NCBI GenBank assembly: GCA_030278955.1
Contig: JAOANR010000008.1
Location: 45,368,055-45,432,054 of the forward strand
DNA: 64,000 nt
DNA from: Hygrophila difformis
Taxonomy: Eukaryota > Streptophyta > Magnoliopsida > Lamiales > Acanthaceae
Direction: 5' to 3'
Both the position numbers and the translations under genes were made by a program. Below, piece after piece: positions 11,403-20,643 of the stretch. How positions within the stretch are numbered: the first letter of the stretch is position 1; the number at the start of each line of letters is the position of its first letter. The notes beneath the pieces were generated by a model that worked only from the letters and a program-made list of their open reading frames with translations, had not been told where the DNA came from and searched no databases.

Positions 11403-11801
11403 ATGGCCGAACCAAACGCGAACATGGTCAATCTCATGATGAAACTAATGAATACCTACCTCGAATCACAACAACATATCAGTCATTTCAAGGCTCAAGT
11501 AGGACAGTTAGAGGGTAACATGGCCCATTTGGGACATCTTAGGGAGGCAGACCATCACAACATAACCCAGCTGCAAAACCAAGTCGCGCAGCTCCAAGCC
11601 CAAGTAGCTGAGCTCCAAGACAAGAGTGATGACTTGGAGGAACAAGTAGGGGACCTGGGTCTGGAGATGACTAACCTAGCCAACCAAGTTGATGGAGCGG
11701 TCCTTCAGAACCCAGGGCCTGCACCCAATGTTGCTGAACCCATTGACGTGTCAAGCAACGAAGAGGATCCTATTGAGGACGCACCTACATATTCATTCTA
11801 G
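11403..11801 (+). CDS. A1 ORF1: coiled-coil protein with acidic C-terminus
   Basis: An intact 132-codon frame starting MAEPNANMVNLMMKLM. Residues about 25-95 form a strong Leu/Gln heptad pattern (QLQNQVAQLQAQVAELQ, DDLEEQVGDLGLEM). The tail is short and acidic (SSNEEDPIEDAP). It is the same length, with no indels, as the ORF1 in D (41183-41581), at roughly three residues in four identical by eye. The surrounding gag and pol are broken, so an intact ORF1 in both suggests selection on its protein before insertion. No known family is recognised with certainty. The position upstream of gag recalls the extra ORF1 of Tat/Ogre elements, but those belong to another lineage. Confidence 0.78.
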   Translation: MAEPNANMVNLMMKLMNTYLESQQHISHFKAQVGQLEGNMAHLGHLREADHHNITQLQNQVAQLQAQVAELQDKSDDLEEQVGDLGLEMTNLANQVDGAVLQNPGPAPNVAEPIDVSSNEEDPIEDAPTYSF

Positions 11802-12363
11802 ACATAGTGACCTACCGATGCACTATTATTAGTTATATTTCCCTTTTCAAACTGTTGTCAGCACTATTATTCTCGTTTCTATTGCTTGTAACCAAATAAA
11901 ATTTTCTATTGAGTAATAAATTTACAAGCATTTGCTTTATACATAAATAATATTTAAATTATTCTTTACATTTATTAAATTATTTTCAAATACCTTGTTA
12001 TGACTCAACCAAACAAAGGTACAAGGTATTAATAAATAAACAACATATATATTTATATAATAAAGAGATAACAATCAAACAAGGGAACCCTGAAACCCTG
12101 AAAACCCTGAACCCTAGACCCTAGGGTCTCGACAAAAAAAAAAATAGAACAGGTTACCGTTCACGAAAAAAAAAACAACAACAACAAGTAGTAAACAACT
12201 TCCAATGACAACGAATAGTGCATTAAACTCCAAACAACTTCTAATAACAGGTTCCAGTGGATTGAAACCTGTTAATACCACTCTTCTATTCATTAAATTA
12301 CTTTACAAGTATTACATCATACGTTTACAAGAAAAGAATCTAACGTCTTGCACTTGCAACAGA
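11802..12363 (+). other. A1 spacer between ORF1 and gag
   Basis: Non-coding and A/T-rich, with a short run of degenerate ACCCTGAA/ACCCTAG words at about 12085-12125 and poly-A-like tracts. An in-frame extension upstream of gag (from 12205) has no resemblance to gag and is likely untranslated. Confidence 0.5.
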
Positions 12364-13560
12364 ATGGCACCGAGAGGAAGACCGCGCGTCCAACCCATTC
12401 CTCCCAATACCCACGAAGCACCTAGGCAACCCGACATGCCGATACCAAACATGGGTGTACACGCACAGGAAGAACCAGCAGATCATGTACCAAACAACAT
12501 GGGCGATCGCCTACGAACTCTAGAGGAGGTTCTCATTGCGCTAGGGAACGCGCAGGTGAACCAGGGCCAAGTGGCTGCGGCATCTCCACCACAGGCTCGC
12601 AATAATTACCTAGCCATGGTGAACCCATACCACCCGCCGCACTACGCCGACGAGGGCGAGGAAGACCCTGCAAAACTAGAGGAGTGGATTAGGACCTTCG
12701 AAAAGTTGTTAAGCGCGGTTAAGTGCCCGGAAGGGGAAAAGGTGCATGTCGCCACATACTACTTGGGAGGCGAAGCGGACGACTGGTGGCGCCAGGGGAA
12801 GTTAACTGAGGAAGAAGAACCCTACTCGTGGGAGGAGTTCGTGGAACTGCTCAGGGATCGATTTTATTCTATGAGCACCAAGGCGGCAATGTACAAAGAG
12901 TTTTTGTCATTAAAACAAGGGGGACAGACTGTACAAGAATATTACACTCGATTCAAAGAGTTGGTGCGATTCGCACCGAGGTTGGTACCTACGGACATAG
13001 AAAAAGCCCAGAAGTTCGAGATGGGCTTGAATTTAGCAATCAGAGAGGTGATCACAGGGGTACATTACCCCGACTTGCAAGCAGTGTACGACCGTGCAGT
13101 GGCAGTGGCACGAGTACAACAACTGAAAAGGAGGATGAGTGGGGAATCCAGCCGGGGTCCCGAAGACAAGAGGAATAGGGATGCTAGAAGTGAAAACAAT
13201 GCAGGAAGGAATGAGCATCGGGGAGGGTCGAATAGGCCACAACAATCAAACAATGGAAGGAGGTTTAATCTGGGAGGTCCGGTGCCACCCTGCCCAAGAT
13301 GTGGAAGACCCCATCTGGTGAGGGGATGCCCTCAACAGGGCGCGTGTTTTTGATGTGGTCGGATGGGCCACTTGATTCGGGAATGCCGGACAAGGATCGA
13401 AAACATAACGAAGAGGGAAGACTTGGTTACTGGGCCGGAGCAGCCTCAAAACCAAAATGGACGGAACGACAACAACTAGGGGTACGGACCCCCTCGAAAT
13501 TAGTACAGGCTTCCGCAGAATCATCCTAACCAAAACCAGCGTCCTCCACCACCTCAGAAT
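12364..13560 (+). pseudogene. A1 gag with stop inside the zinc knuckle
   Basis: The chosen start is the ATG at 12364 (MAPRGRPRVQP), matching the basic Arg/Pro start of the other gags; an upstream in-frame ATG at 12205 is less likely. The capsid-like core spans about residues 60-250 (NYLAMVNPYHPPHYADEG, WRQGKL, FKELVRFAPRLVP). The nucleocapsid region has CPRCGRPHLVRGC followed by a CCHC knuckle interrupted by TGA at 13351-13353, at the second position after its first Cys. The frame continues after the stop to a Gln/Asn/Pro-rich linker with further stops (near 13480). The break looks like single-base decay rather than programmed readthrough, although readthrough cannot be excluded. Confidence 0.87.
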
Positions 13561-13608
13561 CAGAATCAGCAGCAGAATCCAAATCAGCAGGGCAACCCAG
13601 GACGCCCT

Positions 13609-14662
13609 ATGGGGAGGCTCAACGTAATAAACCAAGCGGACGTGCCTGCACAGGGGGAAGTGATGGCAGGTACATTTCACGTTTTACATACACCCCTTAG
13701 AGTTTTATTTGATTGTGGAGCTAGTTGCTCCATTATAGCATCAAGAGTTGTGCCTGAGTTAGATCTACCTAAGTGCGAGATAATTAGCATATGAATTCAA
13801 TTACCTTCAGGAGTGGTAGTAGCGTGTTCGAAATGTTATGACGGAATTCCTATAGTGATCAAGAACGTAGAATTCTTCGCGAACTTAGTAGAATTTAACT
13901 TAAGGGACTTCGACGTTATACTGGGAATGGATTGGTTGACCCAGTATAAAGCGACGATCGAATGTCAGAAGCAGAAGATCACCCTGTCGAAAAGTAGGGG
14001 AAAGAGAGTCATCTTTTACTCTCAACCCCCTAAGAGGAGCAACAAGGTTGTTAACGCTCTCAAGCTTTGTAGCTTAATGCGTAAGGGATACGCGTTGTAT
14101 GCATGCTACGTTCACAACCTTGAGGCAGAGGAGAGCAAGGTTGTCAACATCCCAGTGGCAAGAGAATACCCGGACGTTTTTCCTGAAGACATCCCTGGTA
14201 TGCCACCCGAGAGAGATCTTGAATTCACCATAGATCTCATTCCGGGAACGGAACCTGTTTCAAAGGCTCCTTACCGCATGGCGCCATTGGAAATGAAAGA
14301 GTTGAAGGAGCGACTCGAAGAGTTGTTGGAGAAAGGATACATAAAATCAAGTACGTCCCCGTGGGGAGCACCGGTCTTATTTGTTAAAAAGAAGGACGGA
14401 GGACTACGCCTTTGCATCGACTATAGAGGACTCAATCAAGTGACCATCAAGAACAAGTATCCATTACCAATGATTGATGACTTATTTGATCAGTTGAAGG
14501 GAGCTTTATTTTTCTCAAAGATCGACTTGCGATCACAGCTGAGGATTGCCGAGAAAGGATATCCCGAAGACGGCGTTCCGAACTCGTTATGGACACTACG
14601 AGTTCACAGTATTATCCTTTGGGTTAACAAATGCACCTGCAATGTTCATGAACCTCATGAAC
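13609..14662 (+). pseudogene. A1 pol remnant: protease and N-terminal RT
   Basis: The protease (13609-13960) begins MGRLNVINQADV. Its catalytic loop reads LFDCGASCS: Asp and Gly are kept, with Cys in place of Ser/Thr. A stop lies at 13792-13794. The end landmark [16 protein letters not shown] is intact. The RT N-terminal half follows ([60 protein letters not shown]). A small loss after DLRS removes the GYH residues and a frameshift follows. At about 14660 the RT stops and the sequence jumps to the last codons of pol. The FIDD catalytic box, RNase H and integrase are absent. Confidence 0.88.
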
Positions 14663-14957
14663 AATTTCCAAGACGATGCAACCACGGTTATGGGGACATA
14701 ACTGTAATCTTAAGGGGTGGAGGATGTAACGACCCAAATATTTTTGTCCGAATATTTTTGTATCCCAAATAAACAAATTCAAATTTTTTTTGAACTACGT
14801 AATGACTTGATCCCTTCACGGGGTACGTAGGCAACTTGGAAATTTCAATTCTAAGTCAGTCACAAAATAAAAAAATAAACAAAAGGGCCCTAACTCTTAG
14901 CGCGAGAAAAGCCGAAACACAACTTCGAGGACGAAGTTGATTCTTAAGGGGGTAGAC
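14663..14957 (+). other. A1 3' end: pol tail, two polypurine tracts
   Basis: The first tract, CTTAAGGGGTGGAGGA, precedes TGTAACGACCC at 14727. A block including TTTGAACTACGTAATGACTT follows. Then comes TTCGAGGACGAAGTTG and the second tract, CTTAAGGGGGTAGAC, before TGTAATACC at 14958. In element D the homologous ACTACGT block is inside the LTR, so the true LTR start here may be 14727. Confidence 0.65.
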
Positions 14958-16072
14958 TGTAATACCTGTAAATTTTATGATATGAAATAGAATTTAATCC
15001 GAAGAGCGAAGGGATCTTGATTCCGAGAACCCGTAAAGTCGGAAATGCACGGGAGTCAAGGGACGACGAATTAGGAGCCGACGAACTCAAAACTCGATGG
15101 ACTTAAGATTTCAAAAACGAAATTAAATTAAGTCGAAATAAATTTAAGATAGGAATCGTAATCCGAGAATGACCCGAAAAATCGAGTCCGAAAATGTAGA
15201 AGGATAGAAGTCCGAAAGAGAGGAGAAAAGACCCGATGGATCGCACGACCCGGTCCGGACCGCAGTCCAGACCGGAGCCGCGCGGTCTCCGCGCGGCACC
15301 GCGCCAAGCAGCAGACAGCTGCACTCGCGCGATTTCAGCGATCTCTTGCTAAAATTTTCGACCCCGATTAAGGAAAGTCGATCTCAGTCGGGGGAAAGGC
15401 TTTTAGGTCGAGATAGGACTGATCCCTACCTCATTTTCAGTCTTTCAAACCCTTCTTCATCCCAAAACTCTCCCAAAACCAAAGCCACAAAGTTCCAACC
15501 TTTCCGACGACTTTCCGAAAACTTTCCGGCAACCAAACCCGACCGAGGAGGCGTGTAGATCAAGGGTTGCAGACCTTGGATTGTTGGTAAGATTTAGATT
15601 AGGTTCCTTTGTCGTTTATAATCATAAACATCATTCTAACGTACGGATTTTTACTTGCAAATGCGTTCGTGGTCAAAGATGAAGGAGAACGTGTTGCGTA
15701 GATCCGTTCGTGGCTATTCCAGACGATTCGATCGACCCTAGGATGTTCAAGAATAGTAAGTCGATACCTTTCATGTCAATACGGGTGGTCTAGGGGCGTC
15801 CGGAACATTGGATTTGAAACGAAACATTAAAATCGAATCTAAAAACCCCAATCGGCGTATTTTCTGAAATCCGACCAAAACCCCTATTTCGAGTGTTCAA
15901 ACCGAAAAACTCAAAAGTAGAATTTTGATCCTAACATCCTAAGCTATGTTGTGTAAAAATTTCAGAGATTTTTATCAAGTTTTGATACCCGAAATCGTGT
16001 CGGACATATCCTGCGTTTTTAAGATTTTCTGAAAAACTGACAGTGCACTTGATCGATTTTTGGAGTCAATTT
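14727..16072 (+). repeat. A1 3' LTR, partial
   Basis: The start is either 14727 or 14958. It holds the GC-rich palindromic block (15240-15300) and 5' splice-site matches at about 15585 and 15748. About 100 bases present in the 5' LTR (9624-9730) are deleted at about 16055. The LTR is cut at about 16072 by the inverted M2 LTR. No gene is seen. Confidence 0.8.
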
Positions 16073-17745
16073 AGGGGGCACCTTTCAGAGCACTCACCGC
16101 TAATTTTAACTAATCAAGTTTGTAAGGGGATTTATTTCCAAAATTCTGATTTCACTTAATTTATTTAAAAAGATATTTCGACTCGTTTTAACCTTAAAGA
16201 CTAATTTCACCGTCTCAACAAGATATCAAGATTTAACTTCGGTAAACCACTGTTTACTCTAAAATTCATTTAAAATCAGATTCAAGTCCACAAATTCCAA
16301 AATATTACCAGTGACTCGAAAACACAGAGATGAACAAGTTTCATGTTTTAAGTTATTCGATCCGAGATAGGGAAGTTATAGAAAAACGTCAATTTTTAAC
16401 AGAGTAATAATCTGTCCGAATTTCCTACTCAGCAGTTTCAAAAATTTCAAGATCTACCATAGTAAATGAACTCCAAATTTGATGAAATTTTACAGAGACC
16501 TTTCTTAGACAATTATATACAACTTTCATGTTCGGCTAAAGATCTCAATCCACTTAGAACTAATGCCAAAAACGCCTACAAGTTCGGACCTAAGTTCTGT
16601 CAAGAATTTCAAGATTCAAATTAAAACAGTCCGGTTCCGGGTCGATTTTAGATAACAAATCATCACGAAAAAATCTGAAAATTTTACAGGAGATAGATCT
16701 AAGCCTTAGGAACATTTTTCATGTTTTAAGTTTTCTCGTTTGAATAATTTTAAGGGTTTGGAAAAATCATGCAAAAATGCTGCGCCGGTAAAGATTTCGT
16801 GTTGACAGATTTTTGAATTCTTGGTTAGGCTTTTAGATTTAAGTGTTTAATAACTCCCAAAACCATGTAAGTATTAACTTACAGATTCACAGTCGTCCGG
16901 GTTCGTCGATTCGGAGGCGTGGCTTCCAGTCCACCGTTTATCTCATCGGTTCGTCGGGTTCTTCGCTCTAGATCCGATTCGGGGCGTAGAGAAGAAAAAG
17001 ATGAAGTTAGGATTCATTTTCGAATCGCATATGGAACAAGGATCGGATCAGAACTTACCACAACATTGGAGATCTTCCGGATTCGTCCAAAATAGTCTCC
17101 GCCTTGGTTTCGTGCCTCCGACGACTCCGGGATTAGGGTTTTCGAACGTATAGAGAGTTGTAGGGTTTTAGAAAGTGTTCGGGGCTGACAAGAGGTGTTA
17201 TTTATATATACGCACGACCTAGGGACGTCCAAGGTTGGCCTCGGTAAGTCTTGAGCCGAAAGGAATACAACCGAAGTCGGAAAATCAGGATTCGGGCGAG
17301 TAAATCTCCCAACGGGCGAATCTGCCTGCTGGCGCGGCCGTGGCGCGCCGTTTGGCCAATGACCTCGCGGCCACCGCGAGGCAGACGCCTGGACTTCGGT
17401 CCGGGCGGGTCGTGCGATCCGTCGTGCTTTTCCTCCTCTCTTTCGGACTTCTATCCCTCTATGTTATCGGATTCGGATTTCCGGGGTATCTTCGGGTTCC
17501 TACTTCCTATCTAAATTTTTACTCGGGTCTAAATGTATGTTTTGACTCGAATTCTCGAGTTCATTGGTGTCGGGTTTCGGTGCACAATTTATTCGATTAA
17601 ATTGTCTTGAGTATTGGAACTTTAATTCCCTTTTTAGATTAGACTTCATTTCTCATTTCTTTTTCTCTTTATTTATTTAGTGTATTTATTTATTATTTAT
17701 TTATTTAATTATTTGTTTTATGTTGCAAAATTCTCGGGTATTACA
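16073..17745 (-). repeat. M2 3' LTR, 5' portion
   Basis: The LTR starts on the minus strand at 17745. A GC-rich palindromic block lies at 17325-17420. On the minus strand there are 5' splice-site matches GTG/GTAAGTTC (about 17055) and TCT/GTAAGTTAA (about 16875). The piece ends with the reversed GGTGAGTGCTCTG...GTGCCCC motif at 16075-16100, just before where the hairpin array would begin. Confidence 0.8.
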
Positions 17746-17984
17746 GTCTACCCTCCTTAAGAATCAACTTCGTCCTCGAAGTTGTGTTTCGGCTTTTCTC
17801 GTGCTAAGGTCTTTTGTTTGTTTTATTAATTTGTGACTAAACTTAGAATTAAAACTTCTAAGCTGCCTACGTACCCTATGAAGGGATCAAGCCATAACGT
17901 AGTTCAAAACAAGTTGAATTTGTTTGTTTGTTTGCAAAAGTGCACGAAAACACGAAAAAAAACATATGACAAGTTATGTCCCCA

Positions 17985-18466
17985 TAACTGCTCACGGGTC
18001 GCTTCGGAAAAGGTTGAGATATTGCTGCTTCATATCCGATTCCAATTCCCACGTCGCTTCTTCCGTGCCATGATTGGACCATCGAACTTTCACCATTCTC
18101 ACGGTCTTGTTCCTTTAACCCTTTCTTTGACATCAAGTATCTCGATCGGATACTCCTCATATGTCAGGTCGTCGTCCAATTCGATCATATCGGGTTGCAA
18201 CACGTGAGTTGGATCGTGTACATATTTCTTTAATTGAGAAACATGAAACACGTTGTGAACTCGAGACAATTCCTGTGGAAGAGCCAATCGGTATGCTAAG
18301 GTACCCACACGGTCTAAAATCCCGTATGGAACGATATAGCGAGGACTCAACTTTCCTCGTTTTCCAAATCGCATCACCCCCTTCATTGATGACACCTTTA
18401 GCATAACCTTGTCTCCCACTTGGAACTCTAATTCTTGTCGTCTCGTGTCTGCATAACTCTTTTGCC
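17985..18466 (-). pseudogene. M2 integrase C-terminus and chromodomain tail
   Basis: The minus-strand frame reads KSYADTRRQELEFQVGDKVMLKVSS, then RYIVPYGIL (GPY/F-like segment with Gly to Val), HNVFHVSQLKKYVHDPTHVLQPD, and after a frameshift near 18105 the degraded WELE tail. The N-terminal integrase domains are missing because the element is cut at 18466. The piece matches the M1 copy (1990-2440) closely. Confidence 0.85.
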
Positions 18467-20215
18467 CTTTTTGTGAGTAAAGGTGGAGGAAAGTGGTCTT
18501 GTGGGGAGATTTTGGTGTCTTTGAGCTCAAATCAAGTGGGGGAATTGATTGTACATCTATTGGTAAGTAAATTCCTCATTCTATTCTTGTTTTTAAAAGA
18601 GTTTTGAGGTGATTTTTGGGGTTGTTTTCCTTGGTGATGAAAATTGGGTGTTTGGGGTGAAACTTTTGTAGTTGGCTTGGGATTGAAGTTTAAACCTCAA
18701 TTGGAGTTGAGCTCTTGATTTGGAAGACCTAGGTGAGTATATTATTGGAATTTTGGTGGCTGTTTTTGGTTGGAAATTGCTCCTTGTCCATGCATGTTGA
18801 TGTGGAGCATTCTTGGTGGATTTTTGGTGATTGTGTTGTAATTCTTGCAATGTAGCTTGTGATTTTGGCTTGGAAGTTTGGGGGAAGCTATGGAGTGAAT
18901 TATGTGAGTACCAAATACAAGGCAAGATTAGGATTTAGCTCAACGTTGGGGAAGATTGGAAGAAAATGGTTGAAATCGCGCATTCTGCCCTGGTGACTCT
19001 CCAGGAGGCGCCGCATTACCTTTGCGGCGCCAAAAGTGGCCTGGAGCGCCACTTCGGCACCCCAGATTGCAGAGTCTGCAGTACAGGCGCCACATTGCCT
19101 GTGTGGCGCGCCACATTGGCGCCCCCTGAGTCACCTGCGCGCCCGATTTGCTGTTTTCTTCTATTTTTTGTCCCCTTTCGTATTTTATCATTTCTCACTC
19201 GTTTCTAGGTCTCGTAAAATGTTTAAAACTGATATAAGATACATTATTGCCTATCATGAGTATTGATTGAACTTAGAAGATCTACCATGCCTTAGTTTAG
19301 GATGGAATCTTGCGTTGCTTCTATCACTATGTTTATGAGTCGAGTGTCGATATGTGGGACGTGGCACACCCTGGGATATGTCTAACTCATGTGGTACTAT
19401 TGCGAGCCGATATATGGGGTAGGAAACCCGAATACTGCATGTAGTTTGCAGACTGATAACTTACACTTAATGTTTATGAAGCGCTATCCGACTGGACATT
19501 GTGTAAAGTGCTTGTGATCGGTATTAAATTATGATTTCGAGGATGTTAGATATCCTAACAATGTTTACGAGTCGGTATCCGACTGGGCATAGTTAGTATC
19601 TATCCTGGGCATGTTGGCTTTCGAGAGCGAGATGCTTTGGGCTAGTACCCGCCATGACCGTAAGCCACTTATTTCAGCTGTTAGTGTCCGCGGCGGGGGC
19701 ACTGTGGGTATCTCTTCCGACCATTAGGGGAGTGGACCCTATTTGGGGAGGAATACCGACCATGGTACTTAGTTTGCGCGTTAGGCATTCTTATGTGCTG
19801 CATTTAGGGTAGATAGACACTTTAGGTCATAACATTCCATCTCATCATCCATCATTCATCTTGTATTTGTTTTGCAGTGTATGACGTGGTTGAAGCACCG
19901 GTATGGGACGGTGTGATGTTTGATTATTAATTTAATTATACAATTATATAAACTGTTAATAAACCTTTAAAACCTTGTTCCCTGTTTCCCAGCTGTTCCT
20001 ACTCTTGCTCAGTACTTATGTACTGACACCTTGTGTTTTGTCTTTCTTATAGATACTCCCGAGGAGGACGCAAAGCATGATCATGGTGATGAGTTTGGGG
20101 CTGAGTGATCTAGTAGGACTGTATTATTATGTTGTTGACTAATATGCTGTACTAGATCCTATGCTATCTTTTTGTGAATTGTCTGATGTTTCTGAGTATT
20201 GCTATGTAACTGGGC
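18467..20215 (+). repeat. B0: B-family LTR fragment
   Basis: It aligns with the B1 LTR from about 20960 to 22740 but lacks both ends and any internal region. It contains a GC-rich GGCGCC palindrome block (19006-19130) and 5' splice-site matches TTG/GTAAGTA (18570) and TAG/GTGAGTA (18731). A long hairpin lies at 19463-19504 (ACAC..AATGT/ACATT..GTGT) and the branch-site hairpin is TCAGTAC/GTACTGA at 20009-20026. The tract TTTCTTATAG follows at about 20053. No gene. Confidence 0.8.
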
Positions 20216-20643
20216 GAAAAGCCCTAGTTCGTGAGCGTTTGAGGACGATTTGTCGAAGAAGAACGCAAGTTGGGCGAGATCCAACACTCCACAGCCGTAG
20301 GTTGGTGGTAAGAGGTAGTTTCAATCCCTACTTCATGCATCTTGGTCGATCGTGGAGTTAACTTTAGCTTTTTTTCTTTCTTATAATCATAAATCGGGAC
20401 CAAAGAGAAGGAGACGAAGAGAGTTGAAGTTGCTCGGAGGTTCCGGAGGCCGTTCAAATGAAATCCACGACCCTAGACTCGTTTACAAGTAAGTTAGCTC
20501 TTACCACACCAATTTTGAAGACTTAAATCGGGTGGGCTAGGAAATAGGAGTGAAATACATAAAATATGTCACTAGATATTTCACCCTGCGCGTTTTCTGA
20601 AAGCTAATAATTCGGACCTCTTCGGATCTTCAAACGGAAAAAC
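20216..20643 (+). repeat. A2 LTR, left piece (split by B1)
   Basis: It begins at about CCTAGTTCGTGAGCG, aligning with position 56363 of the C LTR, so about 700 or more bases of LTR start are absent. Splice-donor matches are GTG/GTAAGA (20309) and CAA/GTAAGTT (20489). It ends at ...GGAAAAAC, where B1 is inserted; its continuation is at 34215. Confidence 0.75.

Larger units (their letters stand above)
8836..16072 (+). mobile_element. A1: Ty3/gypsy chromovirus with internal deletion
   Basis: The order is partial 5' LTR, PBS, leader, ORF1, gag, protease, start of RT, then an abrupt jump to the last codons of pol, then 3' UTR and partial 3' LTR. The two LTR pieces overlap in sequence (8860-9620 matches 15297-16050), confirming a pair. 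Both LTR outer ends are lost at inverted junctions with M1 (8836) and M2 (16073), so no target duplication can be seen. Confidence 0.9.
16073..18466 (-). mobile_element. M2: 3'-end fragment of a minus-strand gypsy element
   Basis: On the minus strand it contains the integrase C-terminus and chromodomain tail (17985-18466), the 3' UTR with TTCGAGGACGAAGTTG and CTTAAGGAGGGTAGAC (17746-17984), and the first 1.67 kb of the 3' LTR (starting TGTAATACCCGAG at 17745). It is truncated on both sides, by the tail-to-tail junction with A1 at 16073 and by a B-type LTR at 18467. Confidence 0.85.

Noticed and set aside
12085..12125. Telomere-like CCCTGAA/CCCTAG run
   Set aside because: Only a few degenerate units, not the TTTAGGG plant repeat, and located in the ORF1-gag spacer.
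13246..13680. Minus-strand 144-codon frame over A1 gag/protease
   Set aside because: Shadow of the real gag and protease coding on the plus strand.
18593..18925. Minus-strand 110-codon frame in the B0 LTR, with similar frames in other B LTRs
   Set aside because: Not conserved in frame or sequence between B LTR copies; a chance frame.
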